This document shows positions 42,429 through 51,761 of a DNA stretch of 64,000 nt, in pieces (positions within the stretch are counted from its first letter, which is position 1; each line of letters opens with the position of its first letter). This stretch comes from Lachnospiraceae bacterium (lineage in GTDB: Bacteria; Bacillota; Clostridia; Lachnospirales; Lachnospiraceae): NCBI GenBank assembly GCA_022845895.1, contig AP025573.1:1336501-1400500 (forward strand), read 5' to 3'. The position numbers were made by a program, and so were the translations under genes. Under the pieces are notes generated by a model, which saw nothing but the letters and a program-made list of their open reading frames with translations, was not told the DNA's origin and did not search any database.

Positions 42429-44510
42429 ATGAGATTTCTTATCAAGCATGAAGTACAGGGCCGTCTCCGTATCCACGTTATCCGAAACCGAATGACATGT
42501 ACGGAGGCGGATGTTCTTTGCTGGGCTCTTGAAAAACAGAAAAGTGTTATAAAGGTCAAAGTATATGAGCGCACCGCAGATGCTGTGATCTATTATACAG
42601 GGGACAGAGAAGAACTGATCCATAAATTAAAAAAGTTTCATTTTGAGAAAGCAGATGTTCCGGATAATGTATTATCAAGTTCAGGGCGTGCTTTAAATTC
42701 CGCATACAGGGAAAAGCTGATAGCAAAAACATTGCTCCATTATGGAGGGAAATTGCTCTTGCCAAATTCGGTGAGAAAAATATGGCTTACTTTTAAAGTG
42801 GTCCAATATATCGGAAAAGGGATTCGATGTCTGGCCAGACGGAAGATAGAGGTGCCGGTATTAGATGCTACAGCGATTGGCGTGTCCGTGCTGCGAGGAG
42901 ACTTTAATACTGCCGGTTCTGTCATGTTTCTGCTGGGAATTGGAGAATTGCTGGAGGAATGGACACATAAAAAGTCTGTAGGAGATCTGGCACGCAGCAT
43001 GTCTTTAAACATAAAGAAAGTATGGCTGAAAAGAGAGGAGCAGGAAATTCTTGTTCCGGCATCCGATATTTTGCCGGGTGACAGAGTGATCGTACACATG
43101 GGCAATGTAATCCCATTTGATGGAGAGGTGTCTTGCGGAGAAGGAATGGTGAACCAGGCATCTTTGACCGGAGAATCTCTTCCGGTACGAAGAACTGAGG
43201 GTCAGTCCGTATATGCAGGAACCGTTTTGGAGGAAGGAGAGTTGGAAATCATAGTCAGGGCCGTATCAGGTGCTACCCGGTTTGAAAAGATTGTGACTAT
43301 GATTGAAGACTCAGAAAAGTTGAAATCCAATCTGGAAAGCAAGGCAGAGCATCTGGCGGACCGTCTGGTACCATATACGCTTCTGGGGACAGGGCTTGTC
43401 TGGGCTGTCACACGCAATATGACAAAAGCTCTTTCTGTTCTTATGGTGGATTTTTCCTGCGCATTGAAGCTGGCTATGCCGATTTCTGTCCTTTCTGCAA
43501 TACGGGAAGCCGGACAGAATGGAATTACCGTAAAGGGTGGGAAGTATCTGGAGGCTGTGGCAGAGGCAGATACCATCGTATTTGATAAGACCGGTACGCT
43601 GACAAAGGCGAAACCAACTGTAAAAGAAGTCATTGTGTTTGGCGATTATCCTGAACCGGAAGCTCTGCGGATTGCTGCCTGTCTGGAAGAACACTTTCCA
43701 CATTCCATGGCAAAAGCTGTCGTGGATGCTGCAAAGAGAAGAAGTCTGTATCATGAAGAAATGCATTCAAAAGTGGAGTATATTGTAGCCCATGGTATTT
43801 CCTCCTATATAGAAGGAAAGAAGACCATAATAGGGAGCAGTCATTTTGTGTTTGAGGATGAAAAGTGCCGGATACGTCCGGAATATCAGGAACGATTTGA
43901 TACGCTTCCTGAAGAATACTCTCATTTGTTCCTTGCCATTGACGGAGAATTAGTTGCTGTAATCTGTATTGAAGATCCTCTCAGGGAAGAAGCCGGGGAG
44001 ATGGTAAGATTTTTGAAAGAAGAAGGTGTTTCCAAGATCGTCATGATGACGGGAGACAGTGAACGTACTGCAGCATCTATTGCGAAACGAGTGGGAGTGG
44101 ATGAATATTATTCCGAAGTACTTCCGGAAGATAAGGCAGGATTCATTGAAAGAGAGAAAGCGGCAGGAAGAAAAGTAGTGATGATCGGTGACGGAATCAA
44201 TGATTCGCCAGCGCTTTCAGCAGCAGATGCGGGAATTGCAATCAGTGATGGAGCAGAACTTGCGCGAGAGATCGCAGACATTACGATTGCTGCTGAGGAT
44301 CTGCGGGAAATCGTAGTACTGAAACGTTTGTCTAATGCGATGATGCACCGTATTCAGGGGAATTACAGGGGGATTGTCGGTATTAATGCAATGCTGATTG
44401 CACTAGGAGTGGCAGGAATTATTCAACCAACGACCTCTGCGTTACTACATAATACTTCTACTTTAGCTATCAGTTTGAAGAGTATGGGAAATTTATTGCC
44501 GACTAATTAA
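42429..44510 (+). CDS. Heavy-metal P-type ATPase with atypical SCALK motif
   Basis: 693 residues. The N-terminal part (GRLRIHVIRNRMTCTEADVL...VKVYERTADAVIYYTG) looks like a degenerate HMA domain without CxxC. The pump core is complete: LTGESLPV (actuator), DKTGTLTKAKP (phosphorylation Asp), HP motif in EEHFPHSMAKA, MMTGDSERTA and IGDGINDSPALSAAD. The ion-binding membrane helix reads FSCALKLAMPI, where P1B pumps usually have CPC, SPC or CPH, so the metal cannot be assigned by motif. Context favours iron, manganese or another divalent metal. It ends the cargo operon. Confidence 0.92.
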   Translation: MRFLIKHEVQGRLRIHVIRNRMTCTEADVLCWALEKQKSVIKVKVYERTADAVIYYTGDREELIHKLKKFHFEKADVPDNVLSSSGRALNSAYREKLIAKTLLHYGGKLLLPNSVRKIWLTFKVVQYIGKGIRCLARRKIEVPVLDATAIGVSVLRGDFNTAGSVMFLLGIGELLEEWTHKKSVGDLARSMSLNIKKVWLKREEQEILVPASDILPGDRVIVHMGNVIPFDGEVSCGEGMVNQASLTGESLPVRRTEGQSVYAGTVLEEGELEIIVRAVSGATRFEKIVTMIEDSEKLKSNLESKAEHLADRLVPYTLLGTGLVWAVTRNMTKALSVLMVDFSCALKLAMPISVLSAIREAGQNGITVKGGKYLEAVAEADTIVFDKTGTLTKAKPTVKEVIVFGDYPEPEALRIAACLEEHFPHSMAKAVVDAAKRRSLYHEEMHSKVEYIVAHGISSYIEGKKTIIGSSHFVFEDEKCRIRPEYQERFDTLPEEYSHLFLAIDGELVAVICIEDPLREEAGEMVRFLKEEGVSKIVMMTGDSERTAASIAKRVGVDEYYSEVLPEDKAGFIEREKAAGRKVVMIGDGINDSPALSAADAGIAISDGAELAREIADITIAAEDLREIVVLKRLSNAMMHRIQGNYRGIVGINAMLIALGVAGIIQPTTSALLHNTSTLAISLKSMGNLLPTN

Positions 44511-44539
44511 TATAAAATATTCATATTGTTATAAGTTTT

Positions 44540-44582
44540 AATGTCTGAATAGTTTGATTTGTAGACTATTCAGACATTTTTA
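44540..44582. terminator. Bidirectional terminator
   Basis: AATGTCTGAATAGT (44540-44553) pairs perfectly with ACTATTCAGACATT (44564-44577) and runs into TTTT. It serves the ATPase gene and the convergent STAND gene, whose last codons lie in it. Confidence 0.85.
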
Positions 44583-46891
44583 GTAGAGCTCAATAATTGT
44601 TGTCCAATTTGTATTCCAGCATTGATATACAATTCTTGTATTTGTTGGTATTTATTATCGATAGCTTCCGGTTCAGATTCCCATACTATTTCATAGATTG
44701 CCATAGCTTTTTTGAGATGGGAGGTAGCCTGTTCTATATCAGCCTGTACCAGATAGGCAGTTCCCATAGCTTCCTGAATAATGGCATAGTCCAGACACTG
44801 ATCGGAATTGTATTCTTTTACCAGCCGGGCACATTTGCGTAAGGAGGATAATCCACGAGACGCTTCACCGGTATCTGTAAGGAGAGCTGCATAGTTGCAG
44901 ATTTGAACAATACTGTCATTCATATAGAGAAGCTGGTATTGTTCTAATAAGCTGATTCCCTGCTCCATAGCCTGTTTTGCCAGTTCGGTATTTCCCTGCT
45001 GGTGATATAGTCCACCCAGATTTCCATATAGATTTGCGACGAGGTGGGCGTTTTCAGGTGTAACAGGAGAAAGCAAAGACATCGCTTCTTTTTCCAGCTT
45101 TACGGCTTTTCCAATATTTCTTTCAAGGGTAGCTTTATAGTCCAGTAATAATGCCCGGTCAGACACGGTTCCGATAGAAGTGTCTTCCAGCAAAGAAGAT
45201 AGTTCACGCAGGATTCTTTGCATACCATTTTCTTCGTGGTATTTTTCCATATATGGGAAAACATCTTCTAAGAATAATAAATAACCAGAAATATCATCTT
45301 TAGTTGTTTTTGTAATAATGTTTTCAACGGTTTGGAAAACAAGTCTGTAGTAGGAAATATCATTGCCGTGTAAAAGGCAGATGTTTTGCAGACTTTCCAG
45401 TAAAGGGAAACAGGTTTTTACAGACGGCTGCATATCTGCAACAGCGATTTCCTGTATCATGGGATGCAGTACAATGGTTCTTCCGGTTTTTGGCTGAATA
45501 AATCCCATTTCAATTAAATCATTTACGGCATTCAAATCCGGTAAATTCAGCCATGCAGCAAATCTTCGTGCCGGAATACCGGTTAAAGGAATCAGGCACA
45601 GACATCTCATTACATCTTGTTGAGTTTCAGAAAGCTGATATAGAGAGAATAAAGTATGTATGTGTCCATAGTAGGTTTCTTTGCTGCTTTGCCCGTCTTT
45701 TATAATATTGATTTTATCAGTTGCATCAAGAGCGACATTTTCTTCCAACAATTTTTTTAAGAGCATTTCTGGTTCCAATATTCCGGTTTCCAGTAAGCGT
45801 GATGCCAGTTCTACAGCGAGCGTATGGGCATGGACAGCTTCTATGATCTGTTCTATGACATCAGATTTTTCTTCTGTGTCGGAGAAAAATTTTCCTGCAA
45901 GTTGCAGAAGCGTTGTTTTATCGGAAATTTCTTCCAACAGCATACAGGAATGTCCGTCCAGACGGCTTCTGGTAGTAAATAATATCTGACAGCGGTATTT
46001 GAGTATGACCGAAAGAAAACTGTCCTGTATGGAAGTGGCGTTGAAATTATCTACAATCATCAAAGTATCTTCTTTGAGAGAACGCAGAAAACGGTTGTGT
46101 TTTCGGAAGCGTTCTTCATCAGAATCCTGCGGAAGATCATCCGCAAAATCCATGTCTGTAATATCCTGTTTTAAATCACCGCTGTAGGTGAGATACAGGA
46201 TATTGGTATATTCTTTCTTATACTGCAGGGCATAAGCCTTTGCCAGTTCACTTTTCCCGATTCCGGCAATTCCAGATAAAAATACTTTACGCTCTTTTTC
46301 CAACAGAGAATGCAGCACTTCGATTTCTTCAGAACGTCCACAAAAATGCCTGCATGGACGGGGAACGTCATTTCCCATTACAAAATCTGTTAAGACAGGA
46401 GAAAGATTTCCGGCGGCTAATAATTTCTTGGTTCGTGTGTCACGTTTCACAAAATTCCGTTCCATTCCGAAACACAGAACCCTTGTTATGAAAATATGTA
46501 TGGTGTCTATATCAGCGGGAGAATAAGAACAGATTAGTTCCTGTTTTTTTGGCTCTGAAATAGATGTATCCTGTAATACTAACTCATATAATTCTTTTGC
46601 TGCCATAGCAGAATCATACATCAGAGGAATAATATGTCGCTGAATGTTTCCTGCCAATTCTAATTGATGTTCTTTATCTAAAAAGTAGGTTACGATCCGG
46701 GGACTTACTTTTGCCTGTCCTGTCATCCAACGGCAGACCTGTCCATTGTCAAAATCAAAGTCTATGGCTTCATCGCTGCACATAAACGTGTCAAATAACA
46801 GATAGGTAAAATCTATTTGATTCATTCCTTTATCTTCGCTGATATAACGGCGAATGATCGTCATAATCGAACCAAAATCACATCTTTCCAA
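44570..46891 (-). CDS. STAND NTPase with TPR repeats
   Basis: 773 residues from a TTG at 46891 that has AGGAGG at good distance; the frame runs 11 codons further without a credible start. An N-terminal helical region (~residues 1-170) is followed by an NB-ARC-like NTPase with P-loop FLSGIAGIGKSELAKAYA and Walker B TLMIVDNF, a winged-helix part (LPLTGIPARRFAAWLNLP) and TPR-like repeats from ~600 (NLYGNLGGLYHQQGNTELAKQAMEQG). STAND proteins oligomerise on sensing a ligand. In clostridial elements such genes often lie next to the integrase and may regulate transfer; a defence role is also possible. Confidence 0.88.
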   Translation of the reverse strand: MERCDFGSIMTIIRRYISEDKGMNQIDFTYLLFDTFMCSDEAIDFDFDNGQVCRWMTGQAKVSPRIVTYFLDKEHQLELAGNIQRHIIPLMYDSAMAAKELYELVLQDTSISEPKKQELICSYSPADIDTIHIFITRVLCFGMERNFVKRDTRTKKLLAAGNLSPVLTDFVMGNDVPRPCRHFCGRSEEIEVLHSLLEKERKVFLSGIAGIGKSELAKAYALQYKKEYTNILYLTYSGDLKQDITDMDFADDLPQDSDEERFRKHNRFLRSLKEDTLMIVDNFNATSIQDSFLSVILKYRCQILFTTRSRLDGHSCMLLEEISDKTTLLQLAGKFFSDTEEKSDVIEQIIEAVHAHTLAVELASRLLETGILEPEMLLKKLLEENVALDATDKINIIKDGQSSKETYYGHIHTLFSLYQLSETQQDVMRCLCLIPLTGIPARRFAAWLNLPDLNAVNDLIEMGFIQPKTGRTIVLHPMIQEIAVADMQPSVKTCFPLLESLQNICLLHGNDISYYRLVFQTVENIITKTTKDDISGYLLFLEDVFPYMEKYHEENGMQRILRELSSLLEDTSIGTVSDRALLLDYKATLERNIGKAVKLEKEAMSLLSPVTPENAHLVANLYGNLGGLYHQQGNTELAKQAMEQGISLLEQYQLLYMNDSIVQICNYAALLTDTGEASRGLSSLRKCARLVKEYNSDQCLDYAIIQEAMGTAYLVQADIEQATSHLKKAMAIYEIVWESEPEAIDNKYQQIQELYINAGIQIGQQLLSSTKNV

Positions 46892-47091
46892 ATAGAATCC
46901 CCTCCTGTTCTGTAAAATACTCAATTTCCGCTCAATCTATGCTCAATGAGTTTCTTATGAAATTCCATTAAACTGACATCAGGCTGAACGGAGTTGGTCT
47001 AATAGAAATTATAGCACAAATTCCAGATCAGCTAAAGAGTACCGCCGAAAAATGCGTGGTGACAAGAAATATCGGTTTGGAAGGAGGAGCT

Positions 47092-47256
47092 ATGGCACAC
47101 ACAGTTGAATTTGAACGATGTGTTGATTTTCTTGCCAGAATGATAGAAAAATATGGCAGTGAGCTCCTTCAGGAACTGAATGGATTACCGAAGGAGGACA
47201 AAGCAGAAGATAACTGCCAGCAAGAGCAGCAACAGAATACATTGGGAAATGATTAG
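47092..47256 (+). CDS. Small hypothetical protein upstream of the recombinase
   Basis: 54 residues from the ATG at 47092 (AAGGAGGAG upstream). An N-terminal helix (VEFERCVDFLARMIEKYGSELLQELN) and a Gln/Glu-rich tail. Small proteins of this kind precede serine recombinases in clostridial elements; function unknown. Confidence 0.7.
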   Translation: MAHTVEFERCVDFLARMIEKYGSELLQELNGLPKEDKAEDNCQQEQQQNTLGND

Positions 47257-47257
47257 G

Positions 47258-47285
47258 GAGAGCATAGATGTTGGCTCTCTTTTTT
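47258..47285 (+). terminator. Terminator before the recombinase gene
   Basis: GAGAGC (47261-47266) pairs with GCTCTC, followed by TTTTTT. Confidence 0.65.
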
Positions 47286-47394
47286 CTTGCGTGATATTTG
47301 TGCATTTTACCTATATTGACGAGTATGTGCAGCTACGGTAAAATATAGTTGGGACAAATAAAAAGTAAACTGTAATTTGGTATGGAGAATATAA

Positions 47395-49071
47395 ATGAAA
47401 AAGCGAAGATGTTATATATACACAAGGGTATCTACGTCTATGCAGGTAGAAGGATACAGCTTGGAAGCACAAAAAGAAAGATTGAGAAAATATGCAGATT
47501 TTCAGGAAATGGTGATTGTCGGAGAGTATTCGGATGAGGGAAAGTCAGGAAAAAGTATTGAAGGACGGCAGGAATTTATGCAAATGCTTCGGGATATTGA
47601 AGAAGGTAAAGATCGTGTAGAGTTTGTCTTGGTATATAAGTTATCCCGTTTTGGAAGAAATGCTGCAGATGTACTTAATTCTTTGCAGAGAATGCAGGAT
47701 TTTGGAGTAAATTTGATCTGTGTTGAAGATGGTATAGACAGTTCTAAAGACAGCGGTAAGCTGATGATTTCTGTTCTGTCTGCGGTAGCAGAAATTGAAC
47801 GTGAAAATATTCTGGTACAGACAATGGAGGGGCGCAGACAAAAGGCGAGAGATGGCAAATGGAACGGCGGATTTGCTCCGTACGGATATAAGCTGTTAAA
47901 TGGAGAACTGGAAATTGCAGAAGATGAGGCAGAAATCATTCGTATTATTTTTGATAAATATATTCATACCAATATGGGAGTAAATGGCATTGCAGCCTAT
48001 CTGAATGAGCATGGCTACAAGAAGAAAAAGAGACAGAATAATACGTTGGATGCGTTTGCTACTTCTTTTATAAAGGGTGTCCTTGATAATCCTATTTATT
48101 GTGGTAAATTGGCATTTGGAAGAAGGAAAACTGAAAGAGTGCCAGGCAAGAGAAATGAATTCCGTATTGTAAAGCAGGATTCTTATATATTAAGTGATGG
48201 TATTCACGAAGCCATTATTTCCGAAGATGATTGGAACTTGGCAAAACAGAAACGAAATATAAATGGAGTAAAGCATGAGAAAATCCATAGTTTGGAGCAT
48301 GAACATATTTTGTCCGGAATTCTTAAATGTCCAATTTGTGGAAAGGGAATGTATGGAAATGTAAACCGTAAGAAGAAAAAAGACGGAACATTTTATAAGG
48401 ATTATTTTTATTATGCCTGCAAGCATAGGTATTATGTGAATGGTCATAAATGTGATTACCGGAAGCAGTGGAACGAAGAAAAAGTAAATGATGCGGTAGC
48501 AGAAGTTATTAAAAAGCTGGTGAATAATCCGAAATTTGAAGCCGCTATACGTGCAAAAATCAATTCTAAGATAGATACCGGAGAATTGGAAACAGAGCAT
48601 GAGAACTTGAAAAAACAGCTGCGGCAAGTATTGGGAGCTAAAAATAGGTTAGGACAACAGATGGACAATCTGGATATTTCTGATAAAATGTATGACAGGA
48701 AGTATCAGGATATGCAGGATCGGTTAAATGGTTTGTATGATGAGATTGAACGACTGGAAAGTCTGATCGATGATATAGTATCCAGAAAAGAGTATATCCG
48801 TCAGCAGAAAATTTCTGAGGATGGAGTGTATCAATATCTTTTGTACTTTGACAAACTGTATGATAAATTCACCGATATGGAGAAAAAAGAATTTATGAAC
48901 AGTTTTGTTGAAAGAGTTGATATTTACGAGGATGAACAGCCGAACGGAAGATTTTTGAAGCATATAAAATTTAAGTTTCCGGTATTTTTTGACGGTGAAG
49001 AAATTCAGGAACTTAGTTGGGACAACGAAACAACAGTTGAAACTGTTACGCTTCTGGTGCGGAAAGCTTGA
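47395..49071 (+). CDS. Large serine recombinase (integrase/excisionase of the element)
   Basis: 558 residues. The resolvase domain has the catalytic Ser13 in YTRVSTSMQVEGYSLEAQ and KLSRFGRNAADVLN; the Recombinase domain follows (GFAPYGYKLLNGELEIAEDEAEIIRIIFDKY), then a zinc ribbon (CPICGKGMYG...CKHRYYVNGHKCDY) and a long coiled coil (residues ~390-470) used in synapsis. It would insert and excise the element without helpers. The last residues VETVTLLVRKA resemble the end of RlmD, so the 3' end of this gene is probably the displaced chromosomal rlmD tail. Confidence 0.95.
   Translation: MKKRRCYIYTRVSTSMQVEGYSLEAQKERLRKYADFQEMVIVGEYSDEGKSGKSIEGRQEFMQMLRDIEEGKDRVEFVLVYKLSRFGRNAADVLNSLQRMQDFGVNLICVEDGIDSSKDSGKLMISVLSAVAEIERENILVQTMEGRRQKARDGKWNGGFAPYGYKLLNGELEIAEDEAEIIRIIFDKYIHTNMGVNGIAAYLNEHGYKKKKRQNNTLDAFATSFIKGVLDNPIYCGKLAFGRRKTERVPGKRNEFRIVKQDSYILSDGIHEAIISEDDWNLAKQKRNINGVKHEKIHSLEHEHILSGILKCPICGKGMYGNVNRKKKKDGTFYKDYFYYACKHRYYVNGHKCDYRKQWNEEKVNDAVAEVIKKLVNNPKFEAAIRAKINSKIDTGELETEHENLKKQLRQVLGAKNRLGQQMDNLDISDKMYDRKYQDMQDRLNGLYDEIERLESLIDDIVSRKEYIRQQKISEDGVYQYLLYFDKLYDKFTDMEKKEFMNSFVERVDIYEDEQPNGRFLKHIKFKFPVFFDGEEIQELSWDNETTVETVTLLVRKA
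49036..49056 (+). other. attR: right junction of the element
   Basis: GTTGAAACTGTTACGCTTCTG encodes VETVTLL at the end of the recombinase frame and matches the attL segment GTGGAGACGGTTGTTCTTTT at 13 or more positions. The codons after it (LVRKA, stop) would be the original end of rlmD. Confidence 0.6.
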
Positions 49072-49442
49072 TTCTAGGCGGGTTTGCGGGATTATTTGGA
49101 GAAAATGGAGTTGTGTTTTTGTGGAAGGTGAGATGGATAAGTTTCCTTATTGGTGGGGACGGGGATAACGCCGGAGGGTTTGAAAATGAGGGTTTTGTCG
49201 GGCAAAAGATACAATGCGGCAAAACCCATACTATTTGGTAAAAGTGGATACTGTCTGGCAAAACTAGTATTGTGCGATAAAAGCGATAGTTGCTGAGTAA
49301 AATAAACAATGATAAATTTTTGCTTGTAATTTATCAATCCATCGTTTAAACGGAACATATCTGAATACACAGTTCTGAAAAAATATCGTTCGGGAGTTCC
49401 CCGGTATATTCAATTATACATAAAGGCAAAGGAGAGGTAGAT
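49072..49442. other. Non-coding region after the element, holding a repeat array
   Basis: 371 bases without a supportable gene. The left part is GC-richer and follows the presumed rlmD stop. Most of it is the repeat described at 49106-49312. Thereafter come AT-rich bases with the ribosome binding site GGAGAGG of the HrgA-like gene. Confidence 0.6.
49106..49312 (+). repeat. Left copy of a flanking repeat with GGCAAAA units
   Basis: 49135-49244 aligns without gaps to 61331-61440, about four fifths identical by eye. Within it GGCAAAA-type units start at 49201, 49218, 49237 (GGTAAAA), 49257, 49276 (GATAAAA) and 49295, spaced 17, 19, 20, 19 and 19 bases, each followed by an ATA/ATAC-containing spacer. 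GGGTTTTG (49190-49197) and CAAAACCC (49220-49227) form an inverted pair. The spacing resembles iterons or a repeat bound by a protein on one face of the helix. Function unknown. Confidence 0.7.
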
Positions 49443-49916
49443 ATGTCATTTGGATTTATTGATTTAGCAAAAGAAGTTTTGAAAGCTTCGGAATGTCCGC
49501 TTTCTGTCGAAGAGATGTGGGAAGCAGGTTGTAACCAGGGGCTTGATGAGAAGCTGGGTTCTTCCGGCAAAACACCAATTAGGACCCTGTCAGCCAGAAT
49601 CTATGTGGATATCAAAAATAACATGGATTCGGTATTTATACAGGTTAGCAAAAGGCCAGCTAAATTTTATCTGAAAGGAAAAGACATTAATCCAGAAAAA
49701 GGAATCCCGGAATCTGGTGCAGGCAGGAAAAAGAGTAAGTTTACAGAAAGGGATTTACATATTTTACTATCAAGTTTTGTCTGCACGGACGAGCATTTTA
49801 AATGTATGACAAAGACGATTTATCATGAAGTTTCCAAGAGGGAAAAAAGTGGTAAGAATAAATGGCTGCATCCTGATAATGAGGGGTTCATTTTCCATTT
49901 GATTCATATACGGTAA
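49443..49916 (+). pseudogene. HrgA-like (COG2958) HARE-HTH protein, truncated by an IS
   Basis: 157 residues remain. The N-terminal HARE-type winged helix (FIDLAKEVLKASECPLSVEEMWEAG, IRTLSARIYVDIKNN) and the following ERDLHILLSSFV...MTKTIYHEVSKREKSGKNKWLHPD match the restriction-associated HrgA family. The frame ends abruptly where the inverted repeat of a degenerate IS begins (49913), so the C-terminal half is lost. HrgA genes lie in restriction-modification loci, which fits the island. The fragment retains a DNA-binding-like domain and a good start. Confidence 0.75.
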
Positions 49917-51611
49917 CTATTCAGAACCCCCTTTAGGTTCTAAATGATTTTTGTTAAAAACAGAGAAAATAAAAATTCTGTTTTCACTTGATTTGCTTTT
50001 GTTGGTGGATAACCAACTCATGATTTATCAATTAGTCTTCGCTTTGTGGATTACTGATTTTAGATCATAATTGTGTTTCAAATCCAATTTTTATCGGTTT
50101 TTGAATAGCTTTAGCAACACCTGAACCTTGAAATAATGATGTTATCCACAGTCTTTTTGACCAATAAGGAAATCCATGCAATTCGCTTTTTTACTGGCTT
50201 TCAGCTAAAATAGACTTATCAAATTTAGCGGAAGAAGGTGGCCTCATTTACAAAAGACGAAATGATTGAACAACTGCTAATGCAGGTCAATACTTTAACG
50301 GTAGCGCTTAATTCACTGCAGCAATCATTTGATGCTCAAACAGCACTTATTACAAAACCCAATCAGACCATCCAGGAACTGAAAGAACAGATTAATAAGA
50401 ATTCCCAAAACAGTTCTAAACCACCTTCAAGTGATGGTTTCAAAAAACCTTCGCCAAAAAAGTTTACGCAAACCTTCAGGAAAGAAGGCTGGCGGCCAGG
50501 AAGGCCATCAGGGTACTTATTTGCAGTGATTGCAGGTCCAGATGATGTAATTGGATATATGCCATCTGCTTGTGAAGGATGTCCTCATTATCAAATGTGC
50601 AAAGGGACAGCCTGTGTTGTTGAAAGACGTCATGTCATTGATGCAGTCGTCACTGTTAATGTGACAGGACATCAGCTACTTGAAATCCCTGTCTGCATGC
50701 TTCATGGAGATAACAGAAAAGGTTCGTTCCCTGCTGGCATCAAGGTAACTGTACAGTAAGGTGAAAATCTTCAGGCATTGTCGGTTGCGTTGAACACGGT
50801 TGGTGCCGTCAGTGTAAAAAGAACACATGAGATTCTCTCTGGTGTATTCAATATCCCGATTGCAACAGGAACTATAAGTAACATGGTAAAACGCTGTGCC
50901 GATGCCGTATCTGAAACAGTGAACACAATAAAGCAGAAAGTGATTGATTCCAGACTTGGACACTTTGATGAGATAGGAACCCGCGTAGATAAAAAGCTTT
51001 GGTGGGTTCATGATGCCTCGAACTGCGAATTTACATATCTGAACATCAGTCCAAAACGCGGATATCTTGGTATGGAACAGTGCGGGGTATTGCCTCTGTT
51101 CCGTGGCGGGCAGAAATGGGCATCAGCATTTATAGACCTTCTAATGGAAATGAAGAAGGTTAAAGATAAAGCCATAGAGGCTGGAAAAGAGTCTCTGAGC
51201 TATTATCACAATCAAAAGTTTGAAAAGCGTTATGAAGAACTTATTAAACAAGCCAGGGAAAAGAATCCGCTTCCAGTTACCACAGCGAAGAAACGTGGCA
51301 GGAAGAAAAAAGGAAAGATTCTTGCACTGGTAGAACGTCTTGACAATTACAAGGCATCAGTCTGCCTATTTATCCATGATTTCATGGTTCCATTTGATAA
51401 TAACCAAGCAGAACGTAATATCAGGATAATCAAAGTTAAGACAAAGGTATCTGGCTGCTTCCGAAGTGAAGAAGGTGCCAGAGACTATCTAAAAATCATG
51501 TCATATGTTGGAACTGCTCATAAGCAGGGACATAACGCATATGACGCAATCAGAAATGCTATTTCAGGATGCCCTGAGTTCATTTTCGAATAGGGGGTTC
51601 TGAATAGTTAC
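49913..51611 (+). mobile_element. Degenerate IS66-like insertion sequence
   Basis: Terminal inverted repeats GTAACTATTCAGAACCCCCT (left, from 49913) and its complement at the right end (AGGGGGTTCTGAATAGTTAC, ending 51611). Inside lies one transposase gene, broken. No clear target duplication is seen. About 320 bases of non-coding DNA precede the transposase. Confidence 0.8.
50238..51593 (+). pseudogene. IS66-family transposase with nonsense codon and internal deletion
   Basis: The frame from GTG 50238 carries the IS66 N-terminal coiled coil and SKPPSSDGFKKP motif, then stops at TAA 50757-50759. The same frame continues with GENLQALSVALNTVGAVSVKRTHEIL to 51593, so a single Tyr-type codon mutated to a stop. 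A second defect lies near 51107: CGVLPLFRG joins directly to GQKWASAFIDLL, lacking the ~40 residues that hold a catalytic Asp and CCAHLLREL in intact relatives. The C-terminal NNQAERNIRIIK motif is present. It cannot be active. Confidence 0.85.
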
Positions 51612-51701
51612 GATAGTGTCATTATTGATAGGAAATACGAAAAGTCCGGTGTCGCAGGATTGCAAAAGCAAGAGTAAAGCATTAAATTGGCAGGACATGT
51701 A

Positions 51702-51747
51702 TTTACAAACTCACTAAAGGGATGTATAATATTAGCTAGTTTGTAAA
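51702..51747 (+). promoter_or_regulatory. Promoter of the five-gene operon inside a perfect inverted repeat
   Basis: TTTACA (51702-51707), 17 bases, TATAAT (51725-51730). TTTACAAACT (51702-51711) covers the -35 and its exact complement AGTTTGTAAA (51738-51747) lies just past the start site. The gene begins at 51762. AbiEi-type antitoxins bind such inverted repeats in their own promoters, so the first gene product is the likely regulator. Confidence 0.8.
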
Positions 51748-51761
51748 AAGAGGGATAGCAG

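Noticed and set aside
31100..49071. Element considered as a full conjugative element
   Set aside because: No VirB4, VirD4 coupling protein, or other transfer-apparatus gene is present; only relaxase, oriT and replication genes are seen.
49195..49320. GGCAAAA repeats considered as a CRISPR array
   Set aside because: Units are only 7 conserved bases with 10-13 base gaps, far from CRISPR repeat and spacer sizes, and no cas genes are present.
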